Shown in pieces: positions 24,307 through 32,092 of a stretch of 64,000 nt of DNA. A program made the translations under genes and the position numbers. The first letter of the stretch is position 1. Each line of letters opens with the position of its first letter. A model generated the notes under the pieces. The model was not told the origin of the DNA, searched no databases, and worked only from the letters and a program-made list of their open reading frames with translations. Where the stretch lies: positions 124,001-188,000 of the forward strand of contig NZ_JAHKKS010000006.1 in the NCBI RefSeq assembly GCF_019737615.1, given 5' to 3'. Source of the DNA: Sphingobium xanthum. Its GTDB lineage: Bacteria; Pseudomonadota; Alphaproteobacteria; Sphingomonadales; Sphingomonadaceae.

Positions 24307-25776
24307 TCAGAGCGCTGCCGTCGAGAGATTGAGACCGGGAATGCCGACCGAGCGTCGCCCGCCATAATCCGCGCGCAGCACGATGAGGCCGCTCTTTTCC
24401 AGATGCTCCAACAGGCGGCGGATACGGCCGGGGCTGCGTGTGCCATAGATGCGCGCAAGGCTGTCGTCGTCGGGGCAGGGCTCACCGTCGATGGCGGCGC
24501 GCGCGATCAGCAGGAAAGGCGCGAGAAGATCGTCCGGAACGCCGCGCGCAATGTCGCGCAGCATGTCGTCGGCGTCCGAGGGTTCGCGCTGCGTGTCGAA
24601 GCCGGCAAGCGTCATGGCGAAGCGGCGGCGGAACGCGGCGAGATCGAGGATGCTGGGCGGGATGCGCTGCATGCGGCAGCGGACGGTGAAGTCCTGATAA
24701 GTGACGGCGGCGGGACGGAACGGGGCTTCCTCGTCCTGCGCCATCTCGTCCAATATTGCGCCGAGTGCTTCGTTGAAATCGGGCGCGGGCGCCGCCGCCG
24801 GTGTCGTGAGCAGTGCGCTCTCCTCCGTCTCGGTCAGCGGGGAGGTCGCGATATGCGCGATCAGGCTGTCGATACTCTCGGGCTGCGGCTCCGGCGCTCG
24901 CGCCGGTGGCGCGACGTCCTCGGTCAGATCGGCATGGAGGAGGGCGAACATGTCCTGCGCGGGCGCCTCGGGCATCGGCAGCAGGCCGCCGATCGAGGTG
25001 CGCGGCGCGGTGCGGGTCGCGCCGATGCTGACCGCGACCGGGCGGCGGCTGACGGCCGGGCCGAGCGCGAGGAAATGGCCGCGCTCCAGATCGCGGATCT
25101 GCTCGGCCTGGCGGCGCTCCATGCCAAGCAGATCGGCGGCGCGCTGCATGTCGATGTCGAGAAAGGTGCGGCCCATGAGGAAATTCGAGGCTTCGGCCGC
25201 CACGTTCTTGGCCAGCTTGGCGAGCCGCTGGGTGGCGATGACTCCGGCCAGGCCGCGCTTGCGGCCGCGGCACATGAGATTGGTCATCGCGGCGAGCGAG
25301 AGGCGGCGCACTTCGTCCGTGACGTCGCCAGCGGCGGCGGGCGCGAACATCTGGGCCTCATCGACCACCACAAGCGCGGGATACCATTGCTCGCGCGGCG
25401 CATCGAACAGGGTGGAAAGGAACAAAGCAGCACAGCGCATCTGAGCTTCCAGCTCCAGCCCATCGAGCGCGAGGACGACCGAGGCGCGATGCTGGCGGAT
25501 ACGCGCGGCAAGCTGGGCGATTTCGGCGCTGCCATAGGACGCAGCCTCTATGACGACATGGCCGAACGGCTCGGCCAGGGTAACGAAGTCGCCTTCCGGA
25601 TCGATGATGACCTGCTGCACGAGCGTGGCGCTTTCCTCGAGAAGACGGCGCAGCAGGTGCGATTTTCCCGAACCGCTATTGCCCTGGACGAGCAGGCGCG
25701 TCGCCAGCAGTTCCTCGACGTCGATCCGCACCGGGGCGCCATCGACTCCGTTTCCGATGATGAGGGAGTTGGTCAC
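24307..25776 (-). CDS. HerA-like P-loop ATPase (DUF87) with C-terminal winged-helix-like region
   Basis: Walker A GNSGSGKSHLLRR and Walker B LVVVDEAQMF identify a HerA/DUF87-type ATPase. LMCRGRKRGLAGVIATQR carries the sensor-type arginines. The last ~90 residues (IYGTRSPGRIRRLLEHLEKSGLI) look like a winged helix. I used the GTG at 25776 (489 residues) because homologous proteins begin just before the LIIGN strand; no strong ribosome site is visible. A start at 25875 is possible but leaves only 17 bases to the divergent gene. HerA proteins work with NurA in DNA end resection, but no nurA is here, so the role is open. Confidence 0.82.
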   Translation of the reverse strand: MTNSLIIGNGVDGAPVRIDVEELLATRLLVQGNSGSGKSHLLRRLLEESATLVQQVIIDPEGDFVTLAEPFGHVVIEAASYGSAEIAQLAARIRQHRASVVLALDGLELEAQMRCAALFLSTLFDAPREQWYPALVVVDEAQMFAPAAAGDVTDEVRRLSLAAMTNLMCRGRKRGLAGVIATQRLAKLAKNVAAEASNFLMGRTFLDIDMQRAADLLGMERRQAEQIRDLERGHFLALGPAVSRRPVAVSIGATRTAPRTSIGGLLPMPEAPAQDMFALLHADLTEDVAPPARAPEPQPESIDSLIAHIATSPLTETEESALLTTPAAAPAPDFNEALGAILDEMAQDEEAPFRPAAVTYQDFTVRCRMQRIPPSILDLAAFRRRFAMTLAGFDTQREPSDADDMLRDIARGVPDDLLAPFLLIARAAIDGEPCPDDDSLARIYGTRSPGRIRRLLEHLEKSGLIVLRADYGGRRSVGIPGLNLSTAAL

Positions 25777-25892
25777 GAGGATTGCTCTTACCCACGGCGA
25801 TCCGGCGGGCAAGGGGCACGGTCCGCCTTTGCGTCCGGTCGAGCGAAAGCCTGTGGATTGACTCGCCGCGATCACGCACTATTTGAAGTTAC

Positions 25893-26354
25893 ATGAAACG
25901 TGACAGCAGATTGTCCGGCGTGCTGCATGTGCTGCTGCATATGGCGGAAGCCGATGGGCCGGTGACGTCCGAGGTGCTGGCGGTCGCGATGCAGACAAAT
26001 GCCGTGGTGATTCGCCGGATCATGGCCGGGCTGCGCGATGCCGGCTTCGTGCGTTCGGAAAAGGGCCATGGCGGTGGCTGGACGTTCGCCTGCGATCCGG
26101 AAGCAGTGACGCTGCGGGACATCTATGATGCGCTGGGCAAGCCGTCACTGCTGGCAATGGGCAACCGGACGGAGGCGCCGGGCTGTCTCGTCGAGCAAGC
26201 CGTGAATGCCGCGCTGAGCGATGCCTTCGCGCAGGCCGAGGCTTTGCTGCTCGGCCGGCTCGGCGAGGTGACGCTGGCGATGCTCAGCGCGGATTTTCAT
26301 GCCCGCATGGCGGCACGCCCGGGCACAACGCAGGATCATGGTCATGAGCATTGA
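25893..26354 (+). CDS. Rrf2 family transcriptional regulator
   Basis: The 153-residue protein has the Rrf2 winged-helix layout: VLHVLLHMAE, SEVLAVAMQTNAVVIRRIMAGLRDAGFVRSEKG, with the GGGWTFA wing near 60-67. IscR-type iron-sulfur regulators carry three spaced cysteines in the second half. Only a lone Cys (APGCLVEQ) is seen there, so redox or nitrite sensing by cluster is doubtful. It is divergent from the HerA-like gene and overlaps the downstream methyltransferase start, suggesting that it controls that pair. Confidence 0.9.
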   Translation: MKRDSRLSGVLHVLLHMAEADGPVTSEVLAVAMQTNAVVIRRIMAGLRDAGFVRSEKGHGGGWTFACDPEAVTLRDIYDALGKPSLLAMGNRTEAPGCLVEQAVNAALSDAFAQAEALLLGRLGEVTLAMLSADFHARMAARPGTTQDHGHEH

Positions 26355-27051
26355 GACGAAAGACGGCGCGCAGCACTTCATGCGGGGCTTCGTCGATCCC
26401 GAAACGGTCGCGCGCTACAGCGACGGGCCGCGCCGCTTCGTGCCCGGGCTGGACGCGCTGCATCGCATGACCGGGCTGCTGCTGGCGGAACGGGCGCCGG
26501 CCGACGCGCGCGTGCTCGTCCTGGGCGCTGGTGGCGGACAGGAGCTCAAGGCCCTGGCGGATGCTCATCCTGGCTGGACGTTCGTGGGCGTCGATCCTGC
26601 GGGGCCGATGCTCGATCTAGCCGCGCATATGCTTGGCGATCAGGCGCATCGCGCCGAGCTAATCGAAGGCTATATCGACGATGCGCCGGAAGGACCCTTC
26701 GACGCGGCGACATGCCTGCTCACGCTGCATTTTCTCGATGAGGCCGAACGGCTGCGCACGGTGCAAGAAATCCACCAGCGGCTGAAGCCGGGTGCGCCGT
26801 TCGTGGCGGCGCATGGCAGCTTCCCGCAGGCCATGGGAGAGAAGGATCTCTGGCTCTCGCGCTATGCTGCCTTCGCGGTCTCGTCCGGCTTCGATCCGCG
26901 ACAGGCGGAGGCGGCACGCGCAGCGGTAGCGACCGCAGTCAACATGCTGACGCCCGAGCAGGACGAAGCGATCCTGCGCGAGGGCGGCTTTGCCGATGCG
27001 GCGTTGTTCTACGGCGCCTTCACGTGGCGCGGCTGGATCGGCCACGCCTGA
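26344..27051 (+). CDS. Class I SAM-dependent methyltransferase
   Basis: The start at 26344 lies inside the 3' end of the Rrf2 gene, giving 235 residues. The SAM-binding motif I is VLGAGGGQELKAL (near 59-71) and motif II is the acidic VGVDPAGPM. LLTLHFLDEAERL is a typical later motif. The substrate is unknown. Paired with an Rrf2 regulator, it may modify a small toxic or stress metabolite, which is inference. A convergent hairpin terminator follows directly. Confidence 0.85.
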   Translation: MSIETKDGAQHFMRGFVDPETVARYSDGPRRFVPGLDALHRMTGLLLAERAPADARVLVLGAGGGQELKALADAHPGWTFVGVDPAGPMLDLAAHMLGDQAHRAELIEGYIDDAPEGPFDAATCLLTLHFLDEAERLRTVQEIHQRLKPGAPFVAAHGSFPQAMGEKDLWLSRYAAFAVSSGFDPRQAEAARAAVATAVNMLTPEQDEAILREGGFADAALFYGAFTWRGWIGHA

Positions 27052-27057
27052 TGGTAT

Positions 27058-27086
27058 CAAGGTGCGGGTGCCGAACCCGCACCTTG
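27058..27086. terminator. Bidirectional-type terminator hairpin
   Basis: Twelve perfect pairs: CAAGGTGCGGGT (27058-27069) with ACCCGCACCTTG (27075-27086) around GCCGA. It sits 6 bases after the methyltransferase stop and 15 bases after the end of the convergent gene, so it can serve both. The T-tract is poor on either side. Confidence 0.6.
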
Positions 27087-27101
27087 CCGTCTTGTCCAAG
27101 A

Positions 27102-28106
27102 TCAGGCGAAGCGAACGCTCGTCTTGCGGTGGCGCATCGCGCTGCCGACGAGGCCGAAACCCGCGATCATCATCGCCCACGTCGCCGGCTCGGGCACGGC
27201 ACCGGGGCCGGTATAGCTCAGCTTCACGAGATAGGACTGGTTCGGGCCGTCGCCATCGTCGCTGACGAGATAGATATTGCCCAGATGATCGAGCGTCAGG
27301 CCCTCGAACTTGCCGCCCTCGTCCGCCGGATCGACCAGCGACCTGAAGGCGGAGAGATCATAGCTGCCGACGACCGCGCCGGCCTGCGTGACTTCCAGGA
27401 TCTTGAACGAGCGGCCGCTGAGGATCAGCAGATTGTCGCCGAGGGGCGTTGCCGCGAACAGGCCGTTGGAGAGTACCGCGACGTCCGACAGACGGTCCAT
27501 GCCGGGCAGCGCCTCGGCATTGAACAAGGTGGCCACGGTGGCGGTTTCAGCACCGAAATCGACGTCCGAGACCTTCCAGATCGTCTCGGACTGGCGCTCC
27601 TTGACCCCGTAATAGTCGCCGGTGATCTTGTTGTAAGCAATGCCCTCGAGGCCGCTGTTGCCAGCGTCGGGACCGATGCTGATGGTCGGGGCATCCTGAT
27701 AGGCGGTGTAGAAGCGCGTGCTGCCGCTCGAGCCGGTCTGGCTGAGCAGGGCGATGTCCTGATAGCGCTCCTCGGCCACGACATATTTGCCGCCGCCGAC
27801 ATAAGTGAGGCCCTCGGGATCGCACTGTGCGGCGCCGAGCGAGAGGCAGCCATCGATGATGATAGTGGCGGTTTTGTTGCCCTTGACGTCATACTCGCCA
27901 AAGATGCTCGTGCCGTCATCTTCTTCTTCGTCGTTGCTGACCATCAGCGTCTGCGTGTCCCAGTTATAGGCGACGGCGCTCGCTTCGGGCGTGTCGATGG
28001 CCTTGGCATAGCTGACGGAATAATAGTCGAGCAGCCCGGCCGCGTTCGCGGCACCGGCGGAAAGGGCGAGCATGGCAATGCCCGCGAGCAGGAATGTCGT
28101 CTTCAT
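27102..28106 (-). CDS. SdiA-regulated / phytase-esterase-like secreted protein with PEPxxWA-CTERM
   Basis: This 334-residue protein has a signal peptide (1-22, ending ANA), a β-propeller body with SdiA-regulated or esterase-like phytase pieces (PEASAVAYNWDTQTLMVSND, GLEGIAYNK, KFEGLTLDHLGNIYLVSDD), then the C-terminal VPEPATWAMMIAGFGLVG membrane helix and a basic RHRK tail. The tail is the sorting signal for exosortase/EpsH processing and surface display. No exosortase gene lies in the window. Activity on a phosphoester or polysaccharide is a family guess only. Confidence 0.87.
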   Translation of the reverse strand: MKTTFLLAGIAMLALSAGAANAAGLLDYYSVSYAKAIDTPEASAVAYNWDTQTLMVSNDEEEDDGTSIFGEYDVKGNKTATIIIDGCLSLGAAQCDPEGLTYVGGGKYVVAEERYQDIALLSQTGSSGSTRFYTAYQDAPTISIGPDAGNSGLEGIAYNKITGDYYGVKERQSETIWKVSDVDFGAETATVATLFNAEALPGMDRLSDVAVLSNGLFAATPLGDNLLILSGRSFKILEVTQAGAVVGSYDLSAFRSLVDPADEGGKFEGLTLDHLGNIYLVSDDGDGPNQSYLVKLSYTGPGAVPEPATWAMMIAGFGLVGSAMRHRKTSVRFA

Positions 28107-28205
28107 GGCAATCTCCCACTCAGTCGCAATCGACTGAAATCAGCGTCTTCCCGGTGGAAGGCGCGGCGGGACTATTGTCGGGCAGTGTGACGGGCTGATT
28201 ACAAT

Positions 28206-28222
28206 GGTTAACAAAGGTTAAC
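28206..28222. promoter_or_regulatory. Tandem GGTTAAC repeat
   Basis: GGTTAAC occurs at 28206-28212 and again at 28216-28222, exactly 10 bases apart (one helical turn). It lies 100 bases upstream of the PEP-CTERM gene and 30 bases after mfd. It resembles CtrA half-sites, but the core spacing is six rather than seven bases between TTAA units, so no regulator is assigned. Confidence 0.3.
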
Positions 28223-28251
28223 GACTGCGAGAAATTCAGGCGGGGCTGGCA

Positions 28252-31200
28252 TTATCCGATCGATTTGGCAAGCCCCTGGCTGAGCTTGAGCGCGCCGTTG
28301 AGCCGAGCCTTCGGGTCACCCCAGGCGCGCTGGATGACGAGCTTCGAATCCGGGCGCAGCTTCGCGATGGGGCCGATTTTCTGGACATAACCGAGCAGGC
28401 CCGGGAGGTTCGGGCATTGATCGTTGTGGAAGCTTACCAGCGCACCGCGTGGGCCGATGTCGATGCGCGCGATGCCGGCCTTGCGGCAGTTCATCTTCAC
28501 CTCGATGAGGGTGAGCAGGTTCTGCGTCGCATCGGGCAGCTGGCCGAAGCGGTCGATCATCTCCGCGGCGAAGGCCTCGATGCCCTGCTTCTCGTCCAGC
28601 TCGTTGATCCGGCGATAGAGGCCCATGCGCAGGTCGAGATCAGGGACGTACTCGTCCGGAATGAGGATCGGCGCCTCGACATTGATCTGCGGAGACCATT
28701 TGTCGCTCACCGGGGCGAGATGGGCACCGCCGGCCTTGGCCTCCATGATCGCCTCTTCCAGCATCGACTGGTAGAGTTCGAAGCCGACTTCCCTGATGTG
28801 GCCGCTCTGTTCGTCGCCCACGAGATTGCCGGCGCCGCGAATGTCGAGATCGTGGGATGCGAGCTGGAAACCGGCGCCGAGCGTGTCAAGATCGGAGAGG
28901 ACCTTCAGGCGCTTCTCGGCCGTCTCGGTGATCACGCGGTCGGCCTGCGTCGTCATGTAGGCGTAGGCGCGCGTCTTGGACCGGCCGACGCGGCCGCGCA
29001 GCTGATAAAGCTGGGCGAGGCCGAAGCGATCGGCGCGGTGGATGATGATCGTGTTGGCGCTGGGGATGTCGAGGCCGGACTCGACGATGGTGGTCGAGAG
29101 CAGCACGTCATATTTGCGCTCGTAGAAGGCCGACATGCGGTCTTCGACTTCGCTTGGCGACATCTGGCCGTGCGCGGAAATGGCGCGGACTTCCGGCACC
29201 TTGTCGCGCAGGAAATCCTCCATGTCCGGCATGTCGGAAATGCGCGGTACGACGAAATAGGTCTGGCCGCCGCGATAATGCTCGCGCAGCAGCGCCTCGC
29301 GCAGGACCACATCGTCCCACGGCATGACATAGGTGCGCACGGCGAGGCGATCGACCGGCGGGGTCTGGATGACGCTGAGTTCGCGCAGGCCGGACATCGC
29401 CATCTGGAGCGTGCGCGGGATCGGCGTGGCGGTGAGAGTCAGGACGTGGACGTCGGTCTTGAGCTGCTTCAGCCGCTCCTTGTGGACGACGCCGAAGCGC
29501 TGTTCTTCATCGACGATGACGAGGCCGAGCCGCTTGAACTCCAGCCCCTTGGTGAGCAGCGCGTGCGTGCCGATGACGATGTCGATCGTGCCGTCGGCAA
29601 GACCTTCCTTGGTCGCCTTGGTCTCGTTCGCGCCGACGAGGCGGGAGAGGCGGCCGATCTTGAGCGGAAAGCCGCGGAAGCGCTCCTCGAAATTCAGGTG
29701 ATGCTGGCGCGCGAGCAGGGTCGTCGGGCAGATCAGCGCGACCTGCGCGCCCGCCATGGCCGCGACGAACGCGGCGCGCAAAGCGACCTCGGTCTTACCG
29801 AAGCCGACATCGCCGCAGACGAGCCGGTCCATCGGCTTGCCGGCGGCGAGATCCTCCAGCACGTCGGAGATGGCGCGGTCCTGATCCTCGGTTTCCTCAT
29901 AAGGGAAACGATCGACGAAGGCCGGATAGCCACTGGTCTCCGGTTCATAAGCCGGCGCGGCCTTGAGCGCGCGCATCGCCGCGGTCGCCAGCAACTCGCC
30001 GGCGATCTCGCGGATGCGCTCCTTCATGCGCGCCTTGCGCCGCTGCCAGGCTTCGCCGCCGAGCCGGTCCAGCGCGACCGAGTCCTCGCCCGATCCGTAG
30101 CGCGAGAGCACGTCGATATTCTCGACCGGCACGAACAGCTTGTCGCCGCCCGCATAGGTCAAGGCGACGCAGTCGTGCGGCTCCTTGCCGACCGGGATCG
30201 ACGTCAGGCCCTCGTAGCGGCCGATGCCGTGATCGACGTGGACGACGAGATCGCCGGGCGAGAGTGTCGCCAGCTCGGCAAGGAAGGCGTCGGCGCTCTT
30301 GCGCTTCTTCTGGCGGCGGACGAGCCGGTCGCCGAGCATGTCCTGCTCGGTCAGCACTTCCATCTCGGCCGTGGCGAAGCCGTGATCGAGCGGGAGGACG
30401 GCGAGCGCGACCGCGCCCTTGGCGGCTTTGCCCTGCGCCTGCTGCCAGCTCTCGACCAGCATCATGCGCTTGACACCATGATCGAGCAGCAGTCCGGAGA
30501 GGCGCTCGCGCGCGCCGGCCGAATAGCTGGCGATGATGCGCTTGCGGCCCTTGCGCTGCGCCTGTTCCAGATGCTTCGCCACCGCCTCGTAGACATTGGC
30601 GTTCTGCGCGCGCTCGGGCGCGAAATCGCGGGCGCTGTCGACACCGAAGTCGAGCACGGTCGCGCTCCCGGGCTCGTGGAAGGACGAGGTGATGTGGACC
30701 GGCAGATCGGCGATCGCCGCGTCCCACTCTTCCGGCATCAGATAGAGCCTGTCGGGCGGGAGCGGGCGATAGGCGCCGGGCGAAGCGGCGGCGGCCTGCA
30801 CGCGATTGGCATGATAATCACGGATCGCCTCGAACCGCGCCTCGGCTGCGCCGGAAACGCCGCCGTCGCGGACCCAGAGCGTGTCGTCGGGCAGATGTTC
30901 GGCGAGCGGTACGAGCCGTTCCTCGAACAGCGGCAGCCAATGCTCCATACCCGCGAGGCGGCGGCCGTCACTGATCGCCTGATAGAGCGGGTCGCCGGTG
31001 GCGGTCGCGCCGAACATCTCCCGGTAGCGGCTGCGGAAGCGCTTGATGCTTTCTTCGTCCAGCAGCGCCTCGGACGCGGGGAGCAGCATGAAATGATCGA
31101 CCGCCCCCGTGGTGCGCTGGTCGGCCGGATCAAAGCGGCGCAAGGTCTCGATCTCGTCGCCGAAGAAATCGAGCCGCAGCGGGCCGGGCTCGCCCGAGGG

Positions 31201-31716
31201 GAAGAGATCGACGATGCCGCCACGCACGGCATATTCGCCGGCATCGTGGACGGTGTCGGTGCGGACATAGCCGTTCGACTGGAGCAGGGCGACGAGCCGG
31301 TCGATGGCGATGCGCTCGCCCGGTGCGAGGCGGGCGACCATCTGGCGGATGCGGAACGGCGTCAGCGTCTTCTGCGTGACCGCGTTGATCGTCGTCAGGA
31401 CGAGTTGCGTGCCTTTCGGCGTGCCTTGCAGGGCATGGAGGCCGGCAAGCCGCCCAGACGCGGCACGCAGGGACGGGGACGCGCGATCATAGGGCAGGCA
31501 ATCCCAGGCGGGAATGCGCACCACGTCCAGCTCCGGCGCGAAATAACGGACGGTCTGCTCGATCGCATTGACCATTTGTGCGTCCGGCGCGACGAAGCAG
31601 ACGCGACCCTTCGCGGCGCGCGCGAGGTCGGCCAGCAGTACCGGCGTGAAACCCTGCGGCATGCCCGAGAGGGTGAGCGGCACCTTGGCCGAGAGGATGC
31701 GGGGGAGGTTGGTCAT
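28252..31716 (-). CDS. mfd: Transcription-repair coupling factor Mfd
   Basis: Mfd removes RNA polymerase stalled at DNA damage and recruits UvrA. The 1154-residue protein has the UvrB-like N-terminus, the RNA polymerase interaction domain around 480-560 (VHVDHGIGRYEGL), the RecG-like helicase with Walker A GDVGFGKTEVALRAA and DEEQRFG, the TRG-type region LRGRVGRS, and the C-terminal regulatory domain. Length and order are standard. It is adjacent to sdhE and recG, an arrangement common in alphaproteobacteria. Confidence 0.97.
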   Translation of the reverse strand: MTNLPRILSAKVPLTLSGMPQGFTPVLLADLARAAKGRVCFVAPDAQMVNAIEQTVRYFAPELDVVRIPAWDCLPYDRASPSLRAASGRLAGLHALQGTPKGTQLVLTTINAVTQKTLTPFRIRQMVARLAPGERIAIDRLVALLQSNGYVRTDTVHDAGEYAVRGGIVDLFPSGEPGPLRLDFFGDEIETLRRFDPADQRTTGAVDHFMLLPASEALLDEESIKRFRSRYREMFGATATGDPLYQAISDGRRLAGMEHWLPLFEERLVPLAEHLPDDTLWVRDGGVSGAAEARFEAIRDYHANRVQAAAASPGAYRPLPPDRLYLMPEEWDAAIADLPVHITSSFHEPGSATVLDFGVDSARDFAPERAQNANVYEAVAKHLEQAQRKGRKRIIASYSAGARERLSGLLLDHGVKRMMLVESWQQAQGKAAKGAVALAVLPLDHGFATAEMEVLTEQDMLGDRLVRRQKKRKSADAFLAELATLSPGDLVVHVDHGIGRYEGLTSIPVGKEPHDCVALTYAGGDKLFVPVENIDVLSRYGSGEDSVALDRLGGEAWQRRKARMKERIREIAGELLATAAMRALKAAPAYEPETSGYPAFVDRFPYEETEDQDRAISDVLEDLAAGKPMDRLVCGDVGFGKTEVALRAAFVAAMAGAQVALICPTTLLARQHHLNFEERFRGFPLKIGRLSRLVGANETKATKEGLADGTIDIVIGTHALLTKGLEFKRLGLVIVDEEQRFGVVHKERLKQLKTDVHVLTLTATPIPRTLQMAMSGLRELSVIQTPPVDRLAVRTYVMPWDDVVLREALLREHYRGGQTYFVVPRISDMPDMEDFLRDKVPEVRAISAHGQMSPSEVEDRMSAFYERKYDVLLSTTIVESGLDIPSANTIIIHRADRFGLAQLYQLRGRVGRSKTRAYAYMTTQADRVITETAEKRLKVLSDLDTLGAGFQLASHDLDIRGAGNLVGDEQSGHIREVGFELYQSMLEEAIMEAKAGGAHLAPVSDKWSPQINVEAPILIPDEYVPDLDLRMGLYRRINELDEKQGIEAFAAEMIDRFGQLPDATQNLLTLIEVKMNCRKAGIARIDIGPRGALVSFHNDQCPNLPGLLGYVQKIGPIAKLRPDSKLVIQRAWGDPKARLNGALKLSQGLAKSIG

Positions 31717-31732
31717 ATGAAGTTGACGGGGA

Positions 31733-31999
31733 TCACTTCGCGATCGGGATGTAGTCGAGCTGGCGCATGGCCTGCATCATCTCGCCTTCGAACTGCGCAG
31801 GGACAGGCGCGGTTCCGATGGCCCAGGCCATGATGTCCACGTCCTGCTCTTCCATCAGCGTCTCGAACCAATCGGCCTGTTCGCTGGTCCAGCCACGGCC
31901 ATAGGTATCGAAAAAGCCCCCGACGAGCAGATCGGCTTCCTTCGTGCCGCGATGCCAGGCGCGGAAATGCATGCGGCGCAGGCGGCTTTCCTCGATCAT
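31733..31999 (-). CDS. sdhE: Succinate dehydrogenase assembly factor SdhE (FAD assembly factor)
   Basis: SdhE helps attach FAD to succinate dehydrogenase subunit A. From the ATG at 31999 it is 88 residues, preceded by AAAGGA, and has the family RRMHFRAWHRGTKEADLLVG stretch with the RGxxE motif (residues 17-21) and DWFETLMEEQDVDIMAW. It is transcribed just before mfd and is divergent from recG by 93 bases. Confidence 0.94.
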   Translation of the reverse strand: MIEESRLRRMHFRAWHRGTKEADLLVGGFFDTYGRGWTSEQADWFETLMEEQDVDIMAWAIGTAPVPAQFEGEMMQAMRQLDYIPIAK

Positions 32000-32092
32000 T
32001 CCGGTCCTTTCCGCCATGCACGCACAATGACAATTGGCCGGCGGGCGCATTTGAAGCTCCCGTCGGCTTGGGCTAGAGCCGATCACATAGTC

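Noticed and set aside
28206..28222. CtrA binding site
   Set aside because: CtrA needs TTAA-N7-TTAAC; here the gap is six bases, so I report only an unassigned repeat.
28417..31833. Very long open frame on the plus strand opposite mfd
   Set aside because: High GC with strong third-position bias keeps the antisense frame open. The translation is repetitive in Arg, Ala and Glu, has no motif or ribosome site, and mfd itself is certain.
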